Below the pieces are notes generated by a model. The model saw nothing but the letters and a program-made list of their open reading frames with translations. It searched no databases and was not told the DNA's origin. From the NCBI GenBank assembly GCA_009760855.2, contig WPIO01000015.1, positions 2,010,001 to 2,074,000 on the forward strand: a DNA stretch of 64,000 nt. The letters run 5' to 3'. This DNA comes from Cristatella mucedo (taxonomy: Eukaryota; Bryozoa; Phylactolaemata; Cristatellidae). Position 1 is the first letter of the stretch. Every line of letters starts with the position of its first letter. A program made the position numbers and the translations under genes. Shown in pieces: positions 36,401 through 48,400 of this stretch.

Positions 36401-39400
36401 GCTCATGTATGCCTAGACGTACGCATGCTGTGTGCTCCCGCCCAGCCATACGCCCAGGCGGCGTGCATATTTTGTGCGCTCATAGCCAACAAGCTGGCTC
36501 GTGCGTATGAGGCTGTTTCTGCCGGCTCTGTGTGGCGTTGAGCGCACTGGCTTTGTCTGTCATAAGCTGACCGGCTCAGCCGCTGTCGTTTCAGGTCACG
36601 CTCTTTCTGCATTACCTGTGGGTTGCTCCACTGCAGGCGGTCGCCGTGCTCGTAATACTGTGGTCCTACATCGGCGCTGCCAGCCTGGCCGGCTTTGCCC
36701 TGCTTGTCATCATCACTCCCGTGCAGGGCTTCCTCGGTCGTATTTTCTCACGTCTCAGGTGTGCGCTAGCTTGCCGGGCCTGCCCAGCCGCTTTGCTCGC
36801 CTCTCCGGCCGATAGCAGCCTTGTCATGCCATCTACCTGCTGCCGTCGTTAGGCTGAAGACTGCTGTGGAGACCGACGAAAGGGTTCGGCTCATGGAGCA
36901 GCTAATAGCTGGCATGAAGGTGGTGAAGATGTACTGCTGGGAGAAGCCGTTCACGGAGCTTGTCACCGCTGCCCGTCGGTGAGTGCCACTCTGCAAGCAG
37001 CAGCAGCCAGCGCGATGCCGCTTTGGCCCTGTGGCCTCGCGGAGCAAATACCCTTAGTGGGTCTCAGGAGGGCCGACTATGGCACATCTTTTTCAGCAGT
37101 CCTGAACTGCTACTTCTATGCTACTCACTACCTCAACTGCTCTCCTAACTCTGCTATGCTTCCCACTTTCTCTTTGTTGCGTGAGACGAAGTCTGTTGGC
37201 TACCGAATGCGTACCGAAAGCCGCTTAGGCTGTGAGTGCACTATACAAAACTCTCCTGCGTAACACCCACATGGTCTTTATGACTTTGTGGAGTTACTGA
37301 CGGAGATACATTACATTACATTACATAAGCCTCAACCGGTTCCAGCTCTAGCTCTTCAAAGATCTTCCACTCTACATTAATCTTATATAGAGGAAGAGAT
37401 CTGTGGAACTGAGAGGGTTATGGGAACCCATGATCCCCTTCGTCCTCATCTGGAGTGGAGTCCGGGGACGAGAGTTCCCCTCCCTAGACCTTCCTCTACG
37501 GGGTACTATCGGGATAGCCCTAGTCTACCCCTCTCCCTAACCCCCGAATATACTACTAAGGAGCCAGCAGCTAAACTAAAGGATATTCTCCTCCCTCCGC
37601 TCCTGTGCACTCGACACCGGGGTAGAATACCTCCAGTTTACTACTGACACCCTAGTAGGAGAGTAAAGACTACGTAGGATCAGGGTGCCTAGGCCTTCCC
37701 TCTTCATGGAGGTCAGAGTTCCCCTCTACTGATCAGCTAATGGGACTTATCTCCCTAGGAGCCCCTTGAGCCCCCACCTTGCTGTAAGCCCTGACTCCCC
37801 TCCCTCGCTCCTGTGCAGTCGACACCAGGAAGGCATTACAGGTCTGTGTGACGCTGCAGGTGTAGTGTGTTAATGAGGGCACAACGAGGTTACTACCTCT
37901 GATAAGCCAGACTACTCAACGATCTTTGTTCTTCCCTCCTTGGCTAATCTAGTCCTAGAGGGATAAGCCCAGACTACTTGAGCACTAAAGACGATCCGAA
38001 CTCCCAAGGTTATACCTCTGCCTTCTGCAAATGACTCTGTACAGACCACCTCTAATACAGTCCACAGATGTTGCAACTAAGGAGAGGGGCATATAGAGGG
38101 GTATGATCCTCGATGGGGCTCCACTCCTAACAGCCTGCACGAATAGCCGCCACGCACCGGCAGCTATTCACCGCGAGCCTCGCTTTTCGCATGCATTAGA
38201 ACTGTGGTCCTGTCCCGCGACTCCCGAGAGTCTTGTTGCCTATTAGTCCGGCGGCAGAATTCGTGTTTAGGGAGATTATGCAATGCACGTCCTGACAATT
38301 TCCCGGTCGACAAGTAATTTTTTTTCAATTGCAAAGGATCAACGGGGCAAGTGTTGCTACAACGTGTTGTGCAGCTTCCGCTTTCCGTCAGAACTGGGCT
38401 GCAAAAACAGCCCTAGTAATAGTGCCGGTCTCAGCCGAAGCACGACGATTACTGGTTGCACCCGAAGCTTTTAGCACGTTTTGGGACTAGGAGGTGCTGC
38501 ACCAATGCATGCAGGTATGCCGAATGTAGCAGGAACGAAGGTAGTGACGAAGAGCGCTCATACCTTGACATAAAAAGTCCGTATTCATAACGTAGGCAAG
38601 TCTATTTGACAGCAGCTAAGGGTTACTGGCACTCAGCAGTGGCCATGACGTACACCAACGGCTACGTGGCCTACCTAGAGCTTTAATCTGCTCGAATGTC
38701 AACGCCGAGTCTGAACTCACAACGGACTACCTATTTCACAGACAGCGTTAGCTTTTATGCGGCCTCGGCTATAGATTATCGAATATTCGGTTCCTAGTCG
38801 TTACAATTCAGAAACTCGAATAATCATTATCACTCATCGGGCTTGTTTAACTCGTGCACTAGCACTCTGCATTAAGCAGGTCCATTTCGGAAGCAACGAT
38901 GCAACGTAAGGGTAGGCAATTAAGTCCTACTGAGCAGGGTTGAGAGCTCAGGTGTGCTCGTATTCCAAAAAGTGCTTTCGTCCAGACACAATGGATACAT
39001 GACGCAAAGGACCGTTTTATGTCGAAGACAAAACTTGTCTGTCAAAGTCATATTTGTTTATTTCATTTGGAAGAAAGATAGACCTATGTTATTGGCTCAT
39101 TCAATGCTAGTAATACCATATATTATAAGCAAAATAGGAAGGTGTTACTACTCTGGAATCTTTCACATGCTCATGCTCACAAAACCGTGAAGATTGAGGA
39201 TTTATAGGCTGAAAGGGGATTCGAATTCATGCAGCTGTAGCATGTTTAAGGTTATTTGTTTTCAAGGCATACACTTAACTTTCACATAAATACTTACAGC
39301 TAACTGTAAGCTTAATAAAAACGTAAGTAAAAAGCCAATGCAAACGATTCGAGCCCTCCATAAGGTTTCTCTTTTAGGAGTTGCTGTACATTGCTAAGTC

Positions 39401-42400
39401 TGTTCTCACCTGATCTAATGGGACACACGAGAAAGAAAGACTATTTCAGTCACCGTTTATCAGGATAGGAATAAAGATCAGATCAAACACATTCAGTACA
39501 ATGGCCTCTTGCTGCAGTTGAATGGAGTTGAAAGGAAGACTCCTTGTTGACCCATTGGCTATATTTGAGTTGTATCGTGTACATAAGTAGGCCCCAGACC
39601 GTAATCAGTCCGAAAACCAGAAAATGATGCAAGCACAATCTGTATCCAAAAGAGGTTATCGTGAGGAAAGATTTATATATTGGAAGACGAGGGTTACAGT
39701 AGCTTTTTATTATTTTAATTTTTGAATTTTGATATATTTTTTATAAGACTTAAAATATAAGTAAATGCTGCAGAGAATCTTTCAAAACTTGTATTCAGTG
39801 TTTGCATGATTCTGGATCATCAGAAGGCATGAAGAGTCACACAACATGTTGTTTGGTTAAACTCTAAATATAACTAACTACTAAATTTAAAATCACTACC
39901 AGTTTGCTTTTCGACATGTTCCCTATTGCCGCATGTCTTCGGCAAAATTAAATAAAGAGTTTTCATTTTGTGAACAATAATTTTTCTAGCAGATTTTATC
40001 GTGTGTTCTATTTCGTCTCTTTCAGCTTGTGCTAAACAACAGGAATTTGTCTCCACTTGGTTAACTTAGCTGTGTTAGATATTGGCAAACAATGTATATA
40101 ACTTTGGAATGAACTCAAGCCCTCCTCAAAGTCAAAATATCCCTTGTGCTGTGAAATTAGACATCCCAAACTTCATCGTCGACAAGAAAAGGATTTTTCT
40201 GTGTGCTTTGTAATGTTTAACATGCCATCCTCAAATGTATTTGCAATAAAACCAACTTAATAGTTATGAGCACACCTAGTGTCACTCAGAAACTCGGAAC
40301 GTCTAACCCCAAAATTGGCTAACTCTACAAGTTTATTCCCGGAAATGACGAGCACATTCCATGTAGCTTGTGTGCAGAACCTGCGTGTCTTTGTCCAATG
40401 TTAGATGATGACTTCCGAATGCTCACCAGGATCCAGTTTCGTCACTAAGCAGCCTAGCTCCTGAGTTTTGCATCGTCTGTTAAAAACGATATTGCTGAGG
40501 CAGGAGGAGATTTAGAGTGATACCGCAATGTGACTACAAGTGTAGCCAAGCGTGTCACACTTTAATTGCCTTTTTCCCCTAACTCTGATTTGCTAATGTG
40601 TGGGCAAAGACCATGCTGATGTACTTGCATGTGAGTAGCTCTCATAAGTATCACTAATAATATCCATCATAATTATAAGCTAAAGCATTTTTGTAGCATT
40701 AGCATGGTTTTTTAACCATCCAGTAGCTTGACAGTTCAATCATCTAGCTTACTTTTGAGACCACATCGTATATTCGACTCAGTTATGCAGATATCTGTGG
40801 CTCATCATTTTCCTTTATTAAACTGTTAATTGTGATGCTGATTAATTATATTCAATGTAATGGGTCAAGTACAGGTAGGTAGCCTAAAAGTTAGGTTTAC
40901 TGCTCATGTCCCATCTGATCCCATTGAGTTTATGAGTGAATCGCTCTGCTGACGTCTTTTTGGAACATGCTAACCATCATAACCAGATTTCCCAACAACA
41001 TATAGCAGTGATGATGGGATCCTCCTGCTGCTGGCCAGCAGCAGCAACCTTTTTAAGCTTTTTTAATTGTCCGAGACCTGGGTTATTCATTTAGGCTTAA
41101 GGCATTGTACAGCAGGTGTTTAGTACCCGGAGCTTACCGAGGACTTATGTTGCTAGACAGGAGCGGTGCTCGCTGTAGGTGTAAGCCTGTAAATATGCTG
41201 CCGGTCCTGTCAATCAGCTCGAGCTAAGAGTAGGCAGGGATCACTTCATTTTTATAACGCCCTACTTTTTTTTATCGTCACACGATCTTGCTGACTGGTT
41301 ACCCATACTCGCATATTTGGTAGTGCCTGATTATTGGTTCTTTTTTTTAGCAAAGAAATGTCACGGGTTTTCAAAGCACATCTTGGTGCTATACCGTACC
41401 TAGTGTTTCCCCAGGTGCTGACAAGAGCTTCCATACTGTTTTGCTGTGTCACCTACGTTGCTATCGGCAACGTCTTGAGGACAGACGGTTTGTTTATACT
41501 CATCGCCACATTCGATATCCTGAGATTCACGGTGTTCTTCGGCTTTCCTTTTGCAATCTCAAAGATAGGCGAGATTCGCTCGACCGTCAGGCGACTCCAG
41601 GTGATAACCATGGCCTATGTTCTCACCTAGCTTTGCTGGAGCCGTGCTGTCAAAAGCTGCTTTGGGAGGTGGTGGCTTTGGCTGATGATTCACGTGCTTC
41701 ACTTCACCTTCGATGGCATTATCGCACCTGCCTTCGTTCGAGCATTTGCCGTCCTGGTCACCAATTCATGACTAACTGCATGCCAACACACCCATCCAGT
41801 TCTTTTGGGCCTTTTAGTTTCGATACCCTGCAGCATGCGCACATGCATGCGCTCGCCTGCACAAACAATCTCACCCGCACAAACAAGCTTACCTCAAGGG
41901 TAGTGCTTTTTTAGGTACTCTTGTTTGGCCATCGGTCAGCCATAGTACACTTCGAAAAAGCTCTTGTGTTTTTTTCTACGCTATTACGATCCTTACACGC
42001 TAGTGCGACCAATCTTCTGACTGCGTATTTGGCTTTACCAGCCTGATGGGTGTGCATCTTTCCTATAAGGCGATGCAGCCATCTGCACCCGGTCCTCCTG
42101 GAGGCTTAGGCACTTACGGGTTTTCGGGATTCCCGCCGCTGTTGCCCTGCGTTTTCGGGATTCCCACCGCTGTTGCCCTGCATGCTCGTGTGCGTGCACT
42201 CATGCATACGCACCCTATATTAGTATTTGTACTGGTACATTCTTATGCCCCCACATTCCATACGGAGTGGATTTAGCATGCCATGAAGAAACGACGGTTT
42301 GTTATAGATTGTATTTAATTTTTTTATTTACATGTAAGCACCTTGAAAATCCTCGGGAAAGGCAGTCCACCTAGTTTAATAAAATGCTTTATAGCCAAAA

Positions 42401-45400
42401 AGCAAGTAGTAAGAGACCTTATGCATGTTTCCCTTATCGGTGACACCAGCTCACAAAGGTATAGGTCTACAGCAGGCTGCTAGCAACTAATAATAAGGAT
42501 GATAATAATAATACTAACAGTAATACACATGTGTAGCCTGTGAGAACTAGATGTTTATTCTAGGCTTACCTGTGTTGGAAAGAAAACATATATCTATTTA
42601 GGGCAGCATTTAGTGGGTCCCTGTGATTCATCCTTTATGTGCTTATGCGTGCTGACACTGTTGCATGCTGCCACTAACCACACTTGCATGCTGACCCTGT
42701 GCATGCCACCCTTACCATGTTATTTTTGTTGTTGATCAAGCATGATAACTCTCACTATTTGATCGTGTTTCCTTTGCAGCAAATGGAAAGCACCTAGAAA
42801 GAGATTGAGTTCTCCGAGGGCGCTTTATCAAGTGTATTAATATTATTATTATATACCAAGTTATAAGTGGTAATAAAATGCACTATTTCAGCTATCCTAG
42901 CCCGGGAAAGTACAAATCGCAAGGCCGAAGCAAACGCTGTGAGGAACAGACTGTTTTAGCTTCCCTTTGAATCTAGTCAAATTAAGGGAAGTCGTGATGT
43001 CGGGTCATAGCAAGTTCCAGGTTTGGGAGCAAAGGAACTGGATTCATGGTCGCACAGAGGATTGAGGTCCGTTGGAAGAACAGCTAAATATCCTATCCGA
43101 GGAGCAGGTGTTGCAATGGTAAGCCTGAGAAGGAAGTATTTCAGATAAGTAAGCAGGGGCGAGAGATGAGACAAACCTGAAACTAAGTGGCAGGACCCTG
43201 AGATAGATCCACTGATTGCAATGGCATCGCATGATCGGTCGGAGTGTAGGGGTGTCGTAAGCATTTTGCAATGTTCACAACAGGATAGCCGTCGGGGACG
43301 AGTTTTTTGCACCTGTGTAAGCTTCTTATTGCCCAGGTAGGTTGCCAGTCGTTAAGCATTTTGCAATGTTCACAACAGGATAGCCGTCGGGGACGAGTTT
43401 TTTGCACCTGTGTAAGCTTCTTATTGCCCAGGTAGGTTGCCAGTCGTTAGATACGGGATGCTCGATGAGATGTCACAAATGCTTGGCCCAACGTGGCACT
43501 GGCAGCCACATGTAGGTAAGCACGAGTATTTGCGAAACTGGGCAGATTTGACTGTGTCCTGATGCGGTCACCTAGTATAGGGTCATTTTGGAACAGGGTG
43601 CCCACATTACACGACTAAACTGGGAGAGATGGATAGCAGCTGACATTTGTGTGTGTGTAATCTACTCGTCTCTCGCTTGAACTCTCTTCGGAGCAATGGG
43701 AGTTTTCAGCTGCACTCAGTTCGCCGTCGTCACTGGCCACGAGTCACGTGCTGTTTTCTATCCATACCAGCGACTGCACGTACTCACATGTACCCTGTTG
43801 TTGGGCTATTAATTTCTGAACTACTGCTGTGCTGGCTTAAAGTGGCGTTCATCATGCACCTTTGCCAATCAACACAACCTTGCAATCCTGGTCCTTAAAG
43901 TCCCTGTGGGTTAGTCATTCGGTCTGAGTTCACATCGCAAGTTTTCTTTGTGATGTCTGCTGGGCACAGCTTTTGATTGGCAGAGTATTGACAGCATTTC
44001 ATTAATGGCAACTCCAACCAGTGTTGCTATTAACTGAGATTAACCATCGTACCAGCTATCCAGTAAGTTCATACTTTATTTGAGTTTCTTAAAAAACGAA
44101 GGGGCACAGACTGCGCTTTCTTCTGGTTGCTCTCAGTGGTATGCTGCACTATGCCGATCAATGTAGGTTAAGAGTTCGACCATAAAACAATTAATTCAGT
44201 TGTTTAGCGTCCTTAGCAAACTTAACCTCTATCTAGGCACTTCACATATGCCTAAAGGCTCGAGCCCTTGACCTCTGTCATCAAAGCACCTTAACCCATA
44301 GACAATCTTTCTTAGTCTTTGTATGCCTTTGTTATGGCAGCACGGTGTGCTTCAGGCCGAGGCGTGAAGCACCCACAATTTTGGCTCGGCTATGCATGCA
44401 AGTCTGATTGCTTTTAGTCGAATGAGTACTTCTGCTTCTAGTCGAATGAGTAGTTCCTATGCACCTGCTTGATTGGCCATTCAACCTGGCTTGGCAGCAT
44501 TAATTCTGCTGCACTGCTCACCGCTTGCTTAATGCCTCCAATCGTGCAATTAACACCTGCCCTTGCTGTAACCCGGTCACCGTGGCACCGTGCAAGCCCA
44601 TTACTTGCTGCTCATAAATCGATTTTATTTTCAGGGCTTTCCTTACCACAATTCTTCAGCTGTTTCCACTTTCTGTCTGTTCAGAAGAGAATCCTTTAAG
44701 CAATTTTCTATTCAATTATTGCTTTGGATGTCTGTTGCAGATCAGAGCTTGTGTATTTGATGAAAACACTAGCTGCGCAGCTGGCAACTATGGAGTTTGG
44801 CTTTGTTTCATTACCATTCTATGAATTTGCAATTTTTGCAACCTACTATGTATTGCATGGAAAGCCGCCAGCCGTTGTGGCAGTATTCATTGTTCTTACC
44901 ACTTCTTCAATAATTTGCGACAGCTGCTTTGTTAACATCTCACTGCAGATGCGGCGGCTGCCTGAGCTTTTTGCAACGTGTCAACGAGTTCAGGCACGTC
45001 TCAGCTGCATTCGTGAATAAGCTTGTTAGCCACTTTTTCCATTTATTGCTTAATCTGGCTGGCACAACCCATGTGGTAAAGCCAGCGTGCCAGTCTTCCT
45101 GAAGGATACAATTGTCTCTGCAGTACAACTGAGAACGAGGCTGCACTCTGGCTGTGCTGAACTGCTACCAATCGCCTGTTTTGAGCAGTTAGTCTGAGGC
45201 TTTTGTGTGATTTTATTTAGATGGCAACTCCCGCTCCTTTCTTTGTCCTCTTGGCAATTGATCCAGGCTCTCTGCAATTGGCTCAGTTTGCATAATATTG
45301 CCTAGGAAATAGGTTGCATAGATTGCTTGCACCCCAAACAACAAGCTACCGAATCATGCCCGAGTGATTGTCAGACTAGCCCAGCGCTACTCACCTCGCG

Positions 45401-48400
45401 AAGGACACTATAAGTAAACCTTAAGTGCGATGCAACTCTTGTCGAACTGTGCTGCTTGTATAATTCTTAGGTGAAGCCACGGGAGCAGGCTATGCATCGG
45501 CTGAGAGAGCTTCCGGTTTCCGATAGACTATAGGATAGTTTTCGAAATCCCGATGCTGGCCTTCTACAGTGGGCAAGACAACGACCCTCAATGCATTTGG
45601 TATCTCCGTGTGGGATAAAGACCGCAAAGAGAGCTCAGATCTACCCAGATCTCGCCAGGCCGTTCTGCCTACCACTATTATACGGTTTATGATCTGTCGC
45701 TTGGCTTCCGGCTTCCGCACTTCGGAATGTATTGCCCCAAGCTTTTCGAGCCACTGCCCCACTTGCTGAATTTTAAAGTCGGGTCAAAACTCACTTTTGT
45801 GATGCGTTCTACCGAGATGATCGATTTACGTGCTAAGACAACAGTTTTCTCTATCCTCTGTTCTGCCTTTTCAATGGCTACTCTTTTATGCGTTGGTTAT
45901 GCCCAAAACAGTAGAGCATTTTTATGAACATCTTCCTCCATGACTGAATAATCTCTCTTAAGGAATCGATATTTTCACAAGGGGCTTTTTCCGCCGGTAT
46001 GAGGCACAAATCCTCTTAACAAATGTATGCATAATTGTTTGATCGACATACTTAGTGAAAGAATTCCTCTGTGGTGATATTAAGAGATGAAACCAATGGC
46101 TGCACTTGTGAATGTCCAGTCACTCGACCCTCTCCCTAACAGCATGGACAATTTTTGATGGGGGAGGTCATGCATTTTCAGCAATTATACATAGGTTCGT
46201 GGTGAGGCATGCTTTGAAAATGGACAAGCTTGCCATTGCTGGCTTAATTGGTAATGGGTAAAATACCTTATTGCTTGGAATTCCCAAAGAGCTCCACGGG
46301 TCTTGCTCCTCTGTGCTGGTTCATAAATGCATTCATTCATTCAAGCACGGAATGCCACATTTCAGCATAGCAACTGGTCACGTGGTTGTCCATAAGCTTC
46401 ACGAATCAATCGTGCATGCTAATTTGCTGAAATCATATTGAAGATTTGCCATGTTTAGGGTAGCTGGAGTGCACTTTAAAGAATGAGGTTTCCGGGACAT
46501 GAGATAGTGCTCTTTTTTGCCCCTAAGCACAAGCATGAAATATTTCGAACGTCACATTGGCAAATTACTAAAGGAATAAACCCTTAGCTCAGTGTAAGAT
46601 ACAAAAAAATGCACAAGCTAGCTCTACCTCTCGTACAAATCTCAAATCCTTTAGAGACCATGCCTTTAGTTCGTATGCTCCCAAAGTTTATGCTTATCCC
46701 ATAGCTTATTCCTTATGCTTCCAAGCTTGGAACTAATTCCCGACTTCCATTACAACATAGCCTGACTTGTCTAAATTTAAAAAGAAACTGAAAATGCATC
46801 TATTTATCACAGCATTTAGTGGGTCCCTGTGATTCGTCCTTTGTGTTAATGCGTGCTGATAATGTGCATGCTGCCACTAACTGAACTTGCATGCTGACCC
46901 TGTGAATGGCACTCCTAACCATGTTATTCTAGTTGTTTGTTGAGCATGCTACCACTAAGCATTCGATCGTGCTTTGTTTGCAGCAAATGTAAAGTGCCCA
47001 GAGAAAGATTTGGTTTTTCTGAGGGTGCTATATCAAATGCTTTATCATTATTATTATTATTACCTCGTAGCGTGATCAGTATTCTGAAAATATGTCACCT
47101 TACCAACCTGTTGCTGATCGATTGTCACTCGGAATATTATTTGAGCATGTTTTTGCACTATTGCTTACTAAAGTAAGATACTTGAAGTATCTTTATTCTT
47201 TATCAAGTCTCCTGTTACCCAGAATATCCAGAAATGATGCCTAGGTGCGACTGTGCAAGCTGTTCTTGCCATGTTTCTTTACAACTTTTTAAAGTGCTTA
47301 GAAAGAGCTTGGGTTCTTTGAGAGTGCTATACAATTGTAACTATTAGTTTCGAATGGATGGTCCGGCAAGGATCTTCTTCGAATTGCCATGGTGAAACCA
47401 AACGATCTGTAAATGCAACGAAGCTATGCAGTGTGCATGCAAGAACCGCTGCAGCTGCATAATGTGGCCTCACGCCTCGAGCAATAAGAACTAGTCATCA
47501 GAAAAAGGGCGTGTTAGCGTTGAAATGTGGAATATGACAACAATGTTTTGATTTACATATGTAGTTACTGAGGGCGTTTAATGACGGCGACGCCTACTGT
47601 GCTTCTTCATAAATATCGCTTAGCTAAAGCTGCTCAGGTCCTATTATAAATAAGATCCTCATTGCCGACTGAAGTTGTCTTCTTAACTTTTAGTGGTCAG
47701 CTAATATTAAGGGGGTCGGCATTGGTTTGAGTACTGCCAAATAGCTTAGTATAGATGTCTGATTGTTGGGCTCAGAACACACTCTTTGGTTATTAGAGAG
47801 AGCTGCAAGCAGTTTCGGTGATAACTAGTTTGTGGTAGGTGGAAATGTGAAACAGTCTAATTACTTCTTGGGCACTTTTCTGTTGGTGTGGCTGTGGGGA
47901 CATATTGCATGCATCACTGGCTCAATTCTGAGCTGGCCAAAAGCTGACCTGGAAACAACATTTGCTAGCAAACTAGATGCTTTTGAACACCCGAGATCGT
48001 ATGGGCTCGAGTGTTTCTCGAGTCGTCTAGTTAAAAAAGACTATATGGTGTCGCTTTTTTGAGAGTTCCTACGTACCCACCGTTTACTTATAAAAGCCTT
48101 GAGAAGCAAGTGGCTGTTATGCTGGCTGAAATTCTACAGTTTATAAGGGCTATCGAGCCTAATTTATATGTGCTCAAATGGGAATTCTACTCAGCAGTGT
48201 GTCATGTGAAAACATTATCGCACGTAGACCCCTTGGTAAACTTGAAACATGATCTTTGCAAGTAGTTTTACCATCATAATTGAGGTGCTCGGTCTGTGCG
48301 GTTCTTGAGTGCAGGCTTCGAGAAGACTTAAAAGGAAATCATATTGCTTAATCGGGCTATGGGTCATTATGTAAAACACACTTTTAATGTTTTTTATGCT

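Noticed and set aside
41441-41914. 157-codon open frame overlapping exon 8a
   Set aside because: A shadow: it is out of phase with the conserved exon, runs through the donor into the intron and has no family features.
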